Notes: a model not told the origin generated them from the letters alone. A stretch of 64,000 nucleotides of DNA from Nocardia paucivorans NBRC 100373 (GCF_000308675.1 NZ_BAGE01000018.1:466883-530882), one strand, 5' to 3'. Shown: positions 26,302 through 35,182, counted from the first letter of the stretch. Program-made: numbers and translations.

Positions 26302-27543
26302 GTGGCGGTGGAATTTCCTTTTGCCGAGGTGACGGCGAATCAGCTGTCGTTCGCGGAGCGGGACGAGCGGTATCGGCAATTGCACGAGTGGTCGGAGCCG
26401 ACCTACCGGCACGCGTCCGGTTTGCGGATGATCTGGCGCTACGACGATGTGCGGGAGGTGCTCGAGGCCGCTGCGCCGGGAATATCCAATGACAACTCGT
26501 TGGATCCACTGGTCGGCTTTCCCCGTATCGCGGCGACGCCACGGGCCATACCGCATCTGCTGCGGCATCTGGTCCCGCTTCCCGCCGAGGCCACGGCGAA
26601 TCTGACCGACGAGCGGCTGCACAAACAGGTGTGGGACACCATGGCCGGGCCGACGGGTCACTTCACCGTCGCGGCCGGTGTGCGCGAAGCGCGAGCCGCG
26701 GAGCTGACCGAACACTTCCGGAGGGCGCTGGCCGAACTCGGCGACGTCGAACCGCTCGATGTGACGGCGCTGTCGATCTCCTATGCCGCGCGGGTGACCG
26801 GTTCGGCGGTGGGGCTGCGGCCCGCGGATCTGTCCCGGGTAGCGGTGTGGAGCGGTGCCCAGTCGGGCCTGCTGGGCAGATATATGCGTGGACGGGAACT
26901 GGCCACGGCGGTGGGTGCGCTCGGGCAGCTGTTCACCGTGTCCGCCCGGACCGTCGCACAGGAGTCGGTGGACGGATCGTCGACCTTCGCCGGCCGGCTG
27001 CGGGAGGCGGGAATTCCCCGCCGGGTCGCGGTGTCGGCCATGGCGAACTCGTTGGCGGCGGGTGTGCACACTATCAGCGGCAGCATTCAGCAGGGTGTGC
27101 AGCGGCTACTCGGTGGCCCGAACCGAAGCTGGTGGCATTCGCTCGCCGACCAGCGGTCGGCGGGACGGATTGCGGTGAAGATCCTACAGCTCGATCCCGG
27201 TCTGGTGGCGTGGAAGCGCCGCGTGACCCGGCCGGTGACGTTGAGCAGTGGCACCGAGCTCCCGCCGGGCCCGGTTCTGGTGATGTTCGCCGCCGCCAAT
27301 CGGGATCCCGCGGCCTTCCCCGACTGTCTGGAGTTGGGTCGTGGCGGAAAGCTGCCGTTGACCTTCGGTTTCGGTCGGCATGTCTGTCCGGGTAAACAAC
27401 TGGCCACCCTGGCCGTCGAGGTTTTTCTGCGCGAGCTGGCCGCCCTGGCGCCCGATGCCGAACTCACCGCCCCCTCCGCGGGCCCTCGCCCCGCCGACCT
27501 GCTGTTCAGCGGTGCCGATATCGCCTTGGTCCGCGCTCGGTAA
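26302..27543 (+). CDS. atypical cytochrome P450 lacking the ExxR motif
   Basis: 413-residue soluble P450-fold protein. The haem-binding loop FGFGRHVCPGKQLA is intact, with Cys362 as thiolate ligand. Two other hallmarks are changed: the I-helix acid-alcohol pair, normally (A/G)Gx(D/E)T, is AGVHT (253-257), with His in place of the acid; and the K-helix ExxR is KILQ (293-296), just before LDPGLVAWKRRVTRPVTL, which aligns the region without doubt. The ExxR salt bridge helps lock the haem core. The GTG at 26302 (start AVEFPFAEV) has a weak ribosome binding site. It stands alone 114 bp after purE, with no dedicated ferredoxin gene adjacent. Substrate unknown; it may bind haem and ligand without normal monooxygenase chemistry. 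Confidence 0.88.
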   Translation: MAVEFPFAEVTANQLSFAERDERYRQLHEWSEPTYRHASGLRMIWRYDDVREVLEAAAPGISNDNSLDPLVGFPRIAATPRAIPHLLRHLVPLPAEATANLTDERLHKQVWDTMAGPTGHFTVAAGVREARAAELTEHFRRALAELGDVEPLDVTALSISYAARVTGSAVGLRPADLSRVAVWSGAQSGLLGRYMRGRELATAVGALGQLFTVSARTVAQESVDGSSTFAGRLREAGIPRRVAVSAMANSLAAGVHTISGSIQQGVQRLLGGPNRSWWHSLADQRSAGRIAVKILQLDPGLVAWKRRVTRPVTLSSGTELPPGPVLVMFAAANRDPAAFPDCLELGRGGKLPLTFGFGRHVCPGKQLATLAVEVFLRELAALAPDAELTAPSAGPRPADLLFSGADIALVRAR

Positions 27544-27730
27544 ACCTCCCGTTCGCGATGGTCGGCCCGGCCCGAGCGCATCCGGTTGCGTGCAGCCGAT
27601 CTCACCGGCCGAGTGATGCCGGGCCGATAGGTCCGGGTGGTTTCCGGATGCCTCCTCTTTGCCGAATTGGCAAATTTTCTTGCCATATCAGCCCGGGGTT
27701 CGGATAGTCGTCACCGAGGAGGTGGTTCGG

Positions 27731-28744
27731 GTGACCGAACGAACGAACGACGATTACGACGTGGTGGTGGCAGGCGGTGGCGCCGCCGGCCTGAACGGGG
27801 CCCTGATGTTGGCGCGTGCGCGGCGGTCGGTGCTGGTGATCGACGCCGGTGAACCGCGTAACGCCCCGGCTTCGGGGGTGCACGGGTTATTGGGGCGGGA
27901 AGGAATGCCCCCGACGGAACTCCTGGAGCGGGGGCGGACCGAGGTGCGCGGCTACGGCGGCCGGGTGGAGTCGGGGCAGATCGTCGCGGTGTCCCGGGAC
28001 GCGGCCGGTTTCACGGTCACCCTGGCCGACGGCCGCGCGGTACGCGCACGGCGGCTGCTGATAGCGACCGGGCTGGTCGACGAACTACCGGATATCCCCG
28101 GCCTGCGACAGCGATGGGGGCGCGATGTCCTGCACTGTCCGTACTGTCACGGCTGGGAGGTACGCGACCGCGCGATCGGGGTGTTGAGCACCGGACCGAT
28201 GTCGGTGCACCAGGCGCTGCTCTTCCGTCAGTGGAGCGAGGACATCGTCTTCTTCACTCATACTCGGCCCGAGCCGACGAAAGCCGAGGCAGAACGGCTG
28301 GCCGCCCGCGGGATCCGGGTGGTCGAGGGAGAGGTCGCAGGGCTGGACATCGTCGACGACCGGCTCGTCGGTATCCGCCTCGGCGACGGTGCGGTGGTTG
28401 CTCGGGAGGCCGTGGCGGTGACGCCGCGAATGGTCGCTCGGGCGGAGTTCCTGGACGGTATCGGGTTGCGGGCCGTGGAACATCCGTCCGGGGCCGGCCC
28501 GCACATACCCGCCGATGCCACCGGCCGCAGCGAGGTGCCCGGCGTATGGGTGGCGGGCAATGTCACCGATCCGTCGGCCCAGGTCGGCGCCGCCGCGGCG
28601 GCCGGGGCCTTCGCGGGCGCGCAGATCAACGCCGATCTGGTGGAGGAGGAAACCCAGCGGGCCGTGGCGGCCTACCGGGCCGGCTCCGCCCCGGGGACGA
28701 ATGCGGCGCAGGGGCAACCGGTGACCGGGGCGGGCCGGCGCTGA
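27731..28744 (+). CDS. thioredoxin reductase-like NAD(P)/FAD-dependent oxidoreductase
   Basis: 337-residue flavoprotein with a FAD-binding GGGAAGLNGALMLARARR motif near the N-terminus and the redox-active CPYC in LHCPYCHGWEVRD (about residues 133-136). The second FAD motif is VPGVWVAGNVTDPSAQ. The NAD(P)-binding glycine motif is poorly preserved (IGVLSTGPMSVHQ), which is common in ferredoxin-dependent or unusual thioredoxin reductase-like proteins. The GTG at 27731 follows GAGGAGG at 8 bp. No thioredoxin gene is nearby. The electron acceptor and donor are unclear. Confidence 0.87.
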   Translation: MTERTNDDYDVVVAGGGAAGLNGALMLARARRSVLVIDAGEPRNAPASGVHGLLGREGMPPTELLERGRTEVRGYGGRVESGQIVAVSRDAAGFTVTLADGRAVRARRLLIATGLVDELPDIPGLRQRWGRDVLHCPYCHGWEVRDRAIGVLSTGPMSVHQALLFRQWSEDIVFFTHTRPEPTKAEAERLAARGIRVVEGEVAGLDIVDDRLVGIRLGDGAVVAREAVAVTPRMVARAEFLDGIGLRAVEHPSGAGPHIPADATGRSEVPGVWVAGNVTDPSAQVGAAAAAGAFAGAQINADLVEEETQRAVAAYRAGSAPGTNAAQGQPVTGAGRR

Positions 28745-29011
28745 TCGGATATCGCGGCGTCGACGACCGCCGGAGCGGGACGTCCGGTGATTATCGCCGG
28801 GCCGTCGCGATCGGGGCGGGGGCGGGAGCGCAGGTGCCGGGTCGAGAGTCGGGACGCCGTTCTCGGTCGAGGGCCGGGATATCACCTCGGGCCGGGCATC
28901 GTTGCGAGGCGAGGCCGGGTGCGCCGGGTATTGCGCTGCGGGCCGGTCGGGTCCGGAACGATTCGGGCGCGGTCGGCGAATCGATCGGGCTCGGGGCGTT
29001 AGCGTGGACAT

Positions 29012-30370
29012 GTGGATCTGCGCGAGTTGATCGCTCGACTACCGGACGGCGCCGTAATCACCGACCCCGACCGGCTCACCGGGTACCGGCAGGATTGGGC
29101 GAAGGACCCGAATGCCGGTACCCCGGCGGCGGTGGTGCGGGTGCGCAGCACCGCCGAGGTGTCGGCGACGCTGAAATGGGCCGATGAGCACCGGGTTCCG
29201 GTGGTGCCGCGTGGTGCCGGGTCGGGATTGTCCGGTGGTGCGACCGCGCTGGACGACGGAATCATCCTGAGCACCGAGCTCATGCGGGATATCACGGTCG
29301 ACCCGGTGACCCGGACCGCCGTGGTGCAACCCGGACTGCTCAATGCCGAGGTCAAACGGGCCGTCGCCGCCCACGGGCTGTGGTATCCCCCGGACCCGTC
29401 GTCGTTCGAGATGTGTTCGATCGGCGGTAACGCCGCCACCAACGCGGGTGGTCTGTGCTGTGTGAAATACGGGGTGACCACCGACTACGTGCTCGGTATG
29501 GAGGTGGTGTTGGCCGACGGCACCCCCGTGCGACTGGGCGGGCCGCGCTTGAAGGACTCGGCCGGCCTGTCGTTGACCAAGCTGTTCGTCGGTAGCGAGG
29601 GCACCCTCGGTGTGATCACCGAACTGACCCTGCGCCTATTGCCCGCGCAGCCACGGCAGAGCACCGTGGTGGCGTCCTTCCCGACGCTCTCCCAGGCCAC
29701 CGAGGCAATTCTCGCCATTACCGGCGCGCTGCGCCCGGCCATGCTCGAGTTCATGGACACCGTCGCCGTCAATGCCGTCGAGGACGAACTGAGGATGGGA
29801 TTGGACCGCACCGCGGCGGCGCTACTGGTCGCTCGCTCCGACGCCCCCGGCGAACATGCCGGTCACGAGGCCCGCCTCATGGCCGAGGTCTGTGAGAAGT
29901 CCGGGGCCACCGAGGTTTTCCACACCGACGACCCGGAAGAGGGAGAGGCGTTCACCGCCGCCCGGCGGTTCGCGATCCCCGCGGTGGAACGGCTGGGTCC
30001 GCTGCTGTTGGAGGATGTCGGGGTGCCGCTGCCCCGCCTGGGTGAGCTGGTCGCCGGAATCGCCGATATCGCCGAACACAACGACGTCATCATCTCGGTG
30101 ATCGCGCACGCCGGCGACGGCAACACCCATCCGTTGATCGTGTACGACCCCACCGACCCGGATCAGACCGTTCGCGCGCACCGGGCGTTCGGCGAGATCA
30201 TGGATCTGGCCATTACGCTCGGCGGCACCATCACCGGGGAACACGGTGTGGGCAGGCTCAAGAAGGCATGGTTGCCGGACCAGGTGGGGCCGGACGTCAT
30301 GGAATTGACCCGCCGCATCAAGGACGCCCTCGACCCGCACGGCATCCTCAACCCGGGTGCCATCCTCTGA
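29012..30370 (+). CDS. FAD-binding oxidase/dehydrogenase, GlcD family
   Basis: 452-residue flavoenzyme of the vanillyl-alcohol-oxidase fold, related to glycolate oxidase subunit GlcD and D-lactate dehydrogenases. The FAD-binding half (about 35-215) holds VPRGAGSGLSGGA and GGNAATNAGG; the C-terminal cap (about 220-450) contains HAGDGNTHPL with metal/substrate-binding His and GEHGVGRLKKAWL. The start is a GTG at 29012. No GlcE/GlcF partners follow; the next gene, 34 bp on, is a small GNAT protein. The substrate is likely a 2-hydroxy acid, by family. Confidence 0.9.
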   Translation: MDLRELIARLPDGAVITDPDRLTGYRQDWAKDPNAGTPAAVVRVRSTAEVSATLKWADEHRVPVVPRGAGSGLSGGATALDDGIILSTELMRDITVDPVTRTAVVQPGLLNAEVKRAVAAHGLWYPPDPSSFEMCSIGGNAATNAGGLCCVKYGVTTDYVLGMEVVLADGTPVRLGGPRLKDSAGLSLTKLFVGSEGTLGVITELTLRLLPAQPRQSTVVASFPTLSQATEAILAITGALRPAMLEFMDTVAVNAVEDELRMGLDRTAAALLVARSDAPGEHAGHEARLMAEVCEKSGATEVFHTDDPEEGEAFTAARRFAIPAVERLGPLLLEDVGVPLPRLGELVAGIADIAEHNDVIISVIAHAGDGNTHPLIVYDPTDPDQTVRAHRAFGEIMDLAITLGGTITGEHGVGRLKKAWLPDQVGPDVMELTRRIKDALDPHGILNPGAIL

Positions 30371-30404
30371 TCATTCGAATCGACCGCCGACCAGGAGCCC
30401 GCAC

Positions 30405-30692
30405 GTGAGCACACGGATCGAACACAACACCGCCGACACCCGCTACGAGATCTATATCGACGACACCTTGGCCGGCTATGCCGATTACGCCGAGAACCCG
30501 GCCGACAAGGTGCGAAACTTCCACCACACCATGACCTTCCCCGAATTCCGGGGCCGCGGTGTCGCCGCCCGAGTGGTGGAGTACGCACTGAACGACGCCC
30601 GTGCCGCGGGCTACACCGTTATTCCCTCCTGCTGGTACGTGGAGGATTACATCGGTGCACATCCGGAGCACGCTGATCTGGTACAACGCTGA
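30405..30692 (+). CDS. small GNAT-type N-acetyltransferase (YjdJ-like)
   Basis: 95-residue minimal acetyltransferase. It keeps the acetyl-CoA-binding segment FPEFRGRGVAARVVEYAL, and the CWYVEDYIGAHPEH tail typical of YjdJ/yeast Gtt-like short GNATs. The GTG at 30405 follows CCAGGAGCCC. It lies 34 bp behind the GlcD-type gene, probably in one transcript. Substrate unknown. Confidence 0.88.
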   Translation: MSTRIEHNTADTRYEIYIDDTLAGYADYAENPADKVRNFHHTMTFPEFRGRGVAARVVEYALNDARAAGYTVIPSCWYVEDYIGAHPEHADLVQR

Positions 30693-30836
30693 GCGCCAAC
30701 GGTTTTCGAGTATTCCGCGACGGAACCCGCGCGGGCCCGGCCATTCGGTCACGTACGGCTTCGCGTGAGGTGGTGTGAGCACACCTCGTTCCGAGGGCGG
30801 AGGACCTGGTCCTCACTCCGCACCCAGGAAGGAAGT

Positions 30837-31073
30837 GTGGGTCATGGAAGACGCCGTAAATCCACGGGTGGGCACCTCAAGAAGAATGCCCCGGTCAACC
30901 GGGCTGCCGTCGCGATCGGCATTGCCTCGATGACCGGGGCGACTTCGGGTTGGTCCGCCGGTTGCGGGCCGAACGACCTATCGGGTGGGGCACCGCGGGA
31001 ACGGCGCCCCACCTCCGGCATCACTCATGTGACACGGCCGATGATGCACACGCCCTGCCGGATGGTGTGGTGA
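30837..31073 (+). CDS. doubtful small hypothetical protein
   Basis: 78-codon frame beginning GHGRRRKSTGGHLKKNAP, with a basic N-terminus and a short hydrophobic Ala/Ile/Gly stretch. The GTG at 30837 is preceded by AGGAAGG, about 5-7 bases away. Against it, the last third overlaps a strong hairpin and composition is irregular, and no family resemblance is seen. An alternative overlapping ATG at 30844 gives only 29 residues. Confidence 0.25.
   Translation: MGHGRRRKSTGGHLKKNAPVNRAAVAIGIASMTGATSGWSAGCGPNDLSGGAPRERRPTSGITHVTRPMMHTPCRMVW
30984..31013. terminator. hairpin downstream of fadE25
   Basis: Perfect 8-bp stem GGTGGGGC/GCCCCACC with a 14-base loop, 74 bp past the fadE25 stop on its strand. 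GC-rich with no U-tract, so a possible actinobacterial-type terminator. Confidence 0.5.
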
Positions 31074-31086
31074 TGTAACGGTCCTG

Positions 31087-32247
31087 TCAGCCCTTGAGCA
31101 GGGCGCGGGACATGACGACGCGCTGGATCTGGTTGGTGCCCTCGTAGATCTGGGTGATCTTGGCGTCGCGCATCATTCGCTCCACCGGGAAGTCGGTGGT
31201 GTAGCCGGCGCCGCCGAACAGCTGCACCGCATTGGTGGTGACCTCCATCGCCACATCCGAGGCGAAGCACTTGGCGGCCGCGGAGATGAAGCCCAGGTTC
31301 TTCTCACCGCGCTCGGCCCGGGCGGCGGAGGTGTAGACCATCAGTCGGGCGGCCTCGATCTTCATCGCCATATCGGCCAGCATGAACTGGGTGTTCTGGA
31401 AGTCGGCGATGGACTGGCCGAACTGCTTGCGCTCCTTGGTGTAGGCGAGGGCGGCGTCGAGCGCGCCCTGGGCCAGACCCACCGCCTGCGCGCCGATGGT
31501 GGGGCGGGTGTGGTCGAGGGTCTGCAGGGCGGTCTTGAAACCGGTGCCCGGTTCGCCGATGATCCGGTCGCCCGGCACTCGACAGTTCTCGAAGTACAGT
31601 TCGGCGGTGGGGGAGCCCTTGATGCCGAGTTTGTGCTCGAGTGGGCCGACCACGAAGCCCTCGTCGTCCTTGTGGACCAGGAATGCGGAGATGCCGTTGG
31701 CGCCCTTGTCGGGATCGGTTACGGCCATCACGGTGTACCAGGTGGATTTGCCGCCGTTGGTGATCCAACACTTGGAGCCGTTGAGGATCCAGTCGTCGCC
31801 GTCCTGCTTGGCGCGGGTGCGCATACTCGCCGCATCGGAACCGGCCTCGCGTTCGGACAGGGCGTAGGAGGCCATCTCGCCGTTGACGATATCGGGCAGC
31901 ACCTTCTGCTTCAGCTCCTCGGAGCCGTTGAGGATCAGGCCCATGGTGCCGAGTTTGTTGACCGCCGGAATGAGCGAGGAGGAACCGCAGACGCGCGCGA
32001 CCTCTTCGATCACAATGCAGGTCGCCACGGAGTCGGCGCCCTGGCCGCCGTAGGCCTCCGGCACGTGCACGGCGTTGAAGCCCGCGGCATTCAGTGCCGC
32101 CAGTGCTTCTTCGGGGAAGCGCGATTTCTCGTCCACCTCCTTGGCGTAGGGGGCGATCTCCTTCTCGGCCAGGCCGCGGATGGCCGAGCGGAGTTCCTCG
32201 TGGAAGTCCTCGAGTTTGAACAGGTCGAAATCGGGATTTCCCGCCAT
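31087..32247 (-). CDS. fadE25: acyl-CoA dehydrogenase, FadE25 type
   Basis: 386-residue flavin-dependent acyl-CoA dehydrogenase. The N-terminal helical domain is followed by the FAD/substrate-binding signature YALSEREAGSDAASM and WITNGG; the C-terminal domain has the IGAQAVGLAQGAL stretch, AVQLFGGAGYTTDFPVER and the terminal IYEGTNQIQRVVMSR. The ATG at 32247 follows CCAGGAGTG. The position next to purE/purK-region genes in mycobacteria (Rv3274c, from memory) supports the name. Two 17-bp palindromes in the 147-bp upstream gap, and a TetR gene immediately upstream on the same strand, suggest acyl-CoA-responsive control. The exact chain-length preference is not visible. Confidence 0.93.
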   Translation of the reverse strand: MAGNPDFDLFKLEDFHEELRSAIRGLAEKEIAPYAKEVDEKSRFPEEALAALNAAGFNAVHVPEAYGGQGADSVATCIVIEEVARVCGSSSLIPAVNKLGTMGLILNGSEELKQKVLPDIVNGEMASYALSEREAGSDAASMRTRAKQDGDDWILNGSKCWITNGGKSTWYTVMAVTDPDKGANGISAFLVHKDDEGFVVGPLEHKLGIKGSPTAELYFENCRVPGDRIIGEPGTGFKTALQTLDHTRPTIGAQAVGLAQGALDAALAYTKERKQFGQSIADFQNTQFMLADMAMKIEAARLMVYTSAARAERGEKNLGFISAAAKCFASDVAMEVTTNAVQLFGGAGYTTDFPVERMMRDAKITQIYEGTNQIQRVVMSRALLKG

Positions 32248-32298
32248 CGGGCACACTCCTGGGTCCGGTTGCTGCGCTGTACAGGGTATCGATAGTAA

Positions 32299-32315
32299 CC
32301 GGCACTCAGTGCCAG
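32299..32315. promoter_or_regulatory. operator-like palindrome, fadE25-proximal site
   Basis: CCGGCACTCAGTGCCAG, containing a perfect GGCACT-C-AGTGCC inverted repeat, centred about 60 bp upstream of the fadE25 ATG. It matches the second site at 32364-32380 at 15 of 17 positions when read in the same sense. Likely bound by the adjacent TetR protein. Confidence 0.7.
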
Positions 32316-32363
32316 CCATGTGTCCACTATACGCCTTTATCGTGGCCAGTGCGGGTTGCCTAT

Positions 32364-32380
32364 CTGACACTGAGTGCCAG
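32364..32380. promoter_or_regulatory. operator-like palindrome, fadE25-distal site
   Basis: Minus-strand CTGGCACTCAGTGTCAG, 65 bp (about six helical turns) from the proximal copy, between the TetR stop codon and fadE25. A TATAGT (32326-32331) between the two sites could be the -10 element. Confidence 0.7.
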
Positions 32381-32394
32381 TATGGGTGGGTGTG

Positions 32395-33081
32395 CTATGC
32401 GGGGTCCAACCGTCGACGCAGTAGATCGGCGACCTGCCGGGGCGGCATGCTCCGGGGGAAAACGGCCACCACCAGCTCCTCGTCCTCGTCGCGGCGGCGG
32501 TCTCCCCGAGGAATGGCGGCCAGTTCGGCCCGCAGATCGGCCGGACCTGCCGCGGACTCGCCACGCACCATCCGCCGCAGCAGATAGTTGTGGGTCGCCG
32601 TCACGGCGGCGGTGAACTGCACCCGCGCCAGATCCGACGAGTCGGGCAGTCGCTCGCGCAGATAGTCGGTGAACAACCGTTCGTACCGGAACACCGTGAC
32701 GATCTCCCGATCCCGAAGGGCGGGAACCCTCCGCACCACGTGATAGCGCCGCACCGCGATATCCCGCCACTGGATGAACCGCTCGAAAACCTGCACCACC
32801 GCCTCACAGACCGCCTCCCATGGATCGGCGTGCGGCAGGGTCAGGTACTCCGCCGCCGCGGCCAGCTGCGCCTCGTGATCGGCGAAGATCACGTCTTCCT
32901 TGGATCGGAACTGTCGAAAGAAGGTGCGCCGCGAAATCCCCGCCGCCTCGGCGATCTCGTCCACCGAGGTCGCCTCGTACCCCTGATCCGCGAACAACCG
33001 CAAGGCCTCATCCACCACGGCCAGCCGAAACCGGACCGGTTGCGCACCGGTGCGAGCGCGAGCGATTTCCTCATTGCCCAT
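32395..33081 (-). CDS. TetR family transcriptional regulator
   Basis: 228-residue repressor. The N-terminal HTH (about residues 18-64) reads LRLFADQGYEATSVDEIAEA, then AGISRRTFFRQFRSKEDVIF. The ligand-binding C-terminal domain contains the VVRRVPALRDREIVTVFRYE segment shared with a large actinobacterial TetR group. The stop codon lies 147 bp upstream of fadE25, and both genes run the same way. Two matching 17-bp operators sit between them, so it probably represses fadE25 in response to an acyl-CoA; no matching site is seen before its own start, so autoregulation is not supported. Confidence 0.9.
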   Translation of the reverse strand: MGNEEIARARTGAQPVRFRLAVVDEALRLFADQGYEATSVDEIAEAAGISRRTFFRQFRSKEDVIFADHEAQLAAAAEYLTLPHADPWEAVCEAVVQVFERFIQWRDIAVRRYHVVRRVPALRDREIVTVFRYERLFTDYLRERLPDSSDLARVQFTAAVTATHNYLLRRMVRGESAAGPADLRAELAAIPRGDRRRDEDEELVVAVFPRSMPPRQVADLLRRRLDPA

Positions 33082-33152
33082 GGCGCAACCGTAGCGACCG
33101 CGATCGCCGACCCGCCGATATCGGTATCACGGCCGGGCCCGGTATGCCGCGC

Positions 33153-33794
33153 TCAGCTCGTGTGGCAGTGGATATCGTCGCCGTTCACCACTACGGCGTC
33201 GTTATCGGTGAGCGCCCAGTGCGCGATTCCGCGTTCTCGGTAGTGGGCGGCCAAGGCGTTCCCGGCGCCGTCGGGGTCGGTGGGGGAGTTCACATGCGGG
33301 ACGATCGGCCGGTCGATCAGTCCGAGTCCGTCCCACAGCGGCTCCATCCCGCAGGTCGGCGGCACCTCGGCCGGGTCGTCGGCCGCTTCCAGGCCGTGCA
33401 GGTCGGGACACAGCAGACAGGCGCCCGCGCTGTAACCGGCGTACACCAGCGCGTCGGCGGCGAGCAGACGCGGGATGATCCGGTCCGCGCCGCTGCGGGC
33501 GAACTGGGCGCGCAGGACGAAGGTGTTCCCGCCGCGCACCCAGACCAGTGGAAAACCGCTCAGCTGTCGTTCGAGTTCGGCGGGACGACCGAGGTAGTCG
33601 CGCAGATCGATCTCCCGCGGGACGAACCCCAGCCGGCGCAGCGGCACCATTTCACTCGTCAGGGCGCCCTCGCGGGCCTGTGGCCAGGCGTCGCAGGCAT
33701 TACCGATCACCGCGACCGGGCCCGGGGTGCCCACCAGCGCGGCGAACTCGTCGTAGTGCGCACCGAAGCGGTAGCTGGAAAGGAACAGTCGCAC
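33153..33794 (-). CDS. peptidase S51 (dipeptidase E-like)
   Basis: 213-residue serine peptidase with an alpha/beta fold. The nucleophile Ser122 is in YAGYSAGACLLCP, the GGNTFVLR segment precedes it, and a conserved His lies in PHVNSPTD. This family cleaves Asp-Xaa dipeptides (PepE) or cyanophycin fragments; the substrate here is unknown. The start codon at 33794 lies 3 bp after the stop of the upstream DinB/mycothiol-type gene, so the two are co-transcribed. Confidence 0.85.
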   Translation of the reverse strand: MRLFLSSYRFGAHYDEFAALVGTPGPVAVIGNACDAWPQAREGALTSEMVPLRRLGFVPREIDLRDYLGRPAELERQLSGFPLVWVRGGNTFVLRAQFARSGADRIIPRLLAADALVYAGYSAGACLLCPDLHGLEAADDPAEVPPTCGMEPLWDGLGLIDRPIVPHVNSPTDPDGAGNALAAHYRERGIAHWALTDNDAVVVNGDDIHCHTS

Positions 33795-33797
33795 GGC

Positions 33798-34634
33798 TCA
33801 AATGGTGAACGCCAGGTTCCGGACCAGCTGCCGGCCCAGATCGGAGTCGCCTCGGAAACGGATCCGGCCGAGTTCGGAGTCGGCGGTCACCCGGCCGCCG
33901 CCGAGTCGCATCAGTAGGCCGGAGTCCATCGCGATGGTGACGGTGGGGGATTCGTCGAGTTCGTCGACATAGCGGGCCCGACCGTTCACCCGAATATTGA
34001 GGGTGCGGGCCAGGGGGCCGGTGAGTTCGAAGACGATTCGCGAACCTTCCGGCGCCTTCCCGAGTTTGACCAGGACTCGGGGTAGGGAGACGGAGAATTC
34101 CGCGAAGGCCATCTCGGCGCGTGGCCCGCCCTCGTTCACCTGCACCTGTAGGGCGTCGGCGATATCGAGTTCGTGCATCCAACAGTCGAACAGCCGCACC
34201 CGCATGAAGCGGGCGTACGGAACCTCGCCCACCGGTGAGGGCGACAGGGCCAGCCACTGTTCGTCGTCCATGGCGGCCAATGCGTCCAACCGGCGTCGGG
34301 TGACCTCCCGGAACCGTTGCAGCAGTTGCTCCCCGGACAGGGAGCGCAAGCCGCGAACCCAGGTCTCGTTGAGCACCGCGACCTCGTTGCGCACATGGGG
34401 CAGGCTCTGCACCTCGACCTGGGCCTGTTTCGGGTCCGGTGCGGGCGGTTGCTCACCGAGCAGTAGTGATTCCGTGCCGACGATATGGGCGAGGACATCG
34501 AACGTGGTCCAGCCGGGCAACGGTGACGGCGTGCGCCAGCGGTGTTCGTCGAGTCCGGCCAGCAGTTCGGTGAGGGCATCCCATTGGTCGGACAGCAGGG
34601 CGATCATCTCGGCCCGAGCCGGGGTGTCGGTCAT
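33798..34634 (-). CDS. mycothiol-dependent maleylpyruvate isomerase family protein (DinB superfamily)
   Basis: 278-residue protein with the four-helix DinB/MDMPI metal-binding domain in the first 160 residues (LSDQWDALTELLAGLD; TPSPLPGWTTFDVLAHIVGTE, where the His is a metal ligand; and a later CWMHELDIADAL His). The C-terminal 100 residues match the MDMPI C-terminal domain. Members use mycothiol as cofactor in isomerase or S-transferase reactions, consistent with an actinobacterial host. It shares a transcript with the S51 peptidase gene. Substrate unknown. Confidence 0.85.
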   Translation of the reverse strand: MTDTPARAEMIALLSDQWDALTELLAGLDEHRWRTPSPLPGWTTFDVLAHIVGTESLLLGEQPPAPDPKQAQVEVQSLPHVRNEVAVLNETWVRGLRSLSGEQLLQRFREVTRRRLDALAAMDDEQWLALSPSPVGEVPYARFMRVRLFDCWMHELDIADALQVQVNEGGPRAEMAFAEFSVSLPRVLVKLGKAPEGSRIVFELTGPLARTLNIRVNGRARYVDELDESPTVTIAMDSGLLMRLGGGRVTADSELGRIRFRGDSDLGRQLVRNLAFTI

Positions 34635-34688
34635 CGAATTCCTTCTTCGGCTGGTGTTGGGGGGTGTTCGTCTCGGCCGGTTCGCCGG

Positions 34689-35132
34689 CTACCGGGTCGA
34701 TTCCGGGTCGTCGAGGGCGGCCAGGCCGGCACGGATGGTCGCGGCCGTGGTCTCGGGATCGTACGGTCGGCGCAGTAGGAATCCGGCGGCGAGGCGCAGT
34801 TTGTCGCCGTGTCGGCGCGGGATGACGTGTAGGTGCACGTGGCCGACGGTCTGGAAGGCAGCGGTGCCGTCGTTGAGGACGAGGTGGGCGCCGTCCGCGG
34901 CGGGTTCACCCCGCCGTACGGCCTGGGCGAGGCGATGCCCGACCCGGAAGATGTGCGCTCCGGTTTCGGCGTCCAGGTCGTCGAGCTCGCGCGCGTGGCG
35001 TTTGGGAACCACCAGGGTGTGGCCACGAGCGATGGGTCGGATGTCCAGAAAGGCGAGGACGGTCTCGTCCTCGTAGACCTTGGTCGCCGGTGCGGCGCCC
35101 GCCGCGATTCGGCAGAAGACACAGTCGCTCAC
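34689..35132 (-). CDS. HIT family nucleotide hydrolase
   Basis: 147-residue histidine-triad protein. CVFCRIAAG gives a Cys-x-x-Cys-type start and VGHVHLHVIPRRHGD holds the HxHxH triad with catalytic His near residue 101. HIT proteins hydrolyse dinucleoside polyphosphates or AMP-lysine-type adducts. The ATG at 35132 opens SDCVFCRI. It is divergent from the transhydrogenase operon across 244 bp that contain three 14-bp tandem repeats. Confidence 0.92.
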   Translation of the reverse strand: MSDCVFCRIAAGAAPATKVYEDETVLAFLDIRPIARGHTLVVPKRHARELDDLDAETGAHIFRVGHRLAQAVRRGEPAADGAHLVLNDGTAAFQTVGHVHLHVIPRRHGDKLRLAAGFLLRRPYDPETTAATIRAGLAALDDPESTR

Positions 35133-35182
35133 GGTGCCGACCTTACGGCGTACGGGCGGAATGCGGCACCCCGAACGGCATT

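Larger units (their letters stand above)
30693..31086. other. intergenic region with one doubtful small frame
   Basis: 394 bp between the GNAT gene and the 3' end of fadE25. It holds the candidate 78-codon frame listed separately and a strong hairpin (30984-31013) lying in the path of fadE25 read-through. Nothing else is recognised. Confidence 0.55.
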
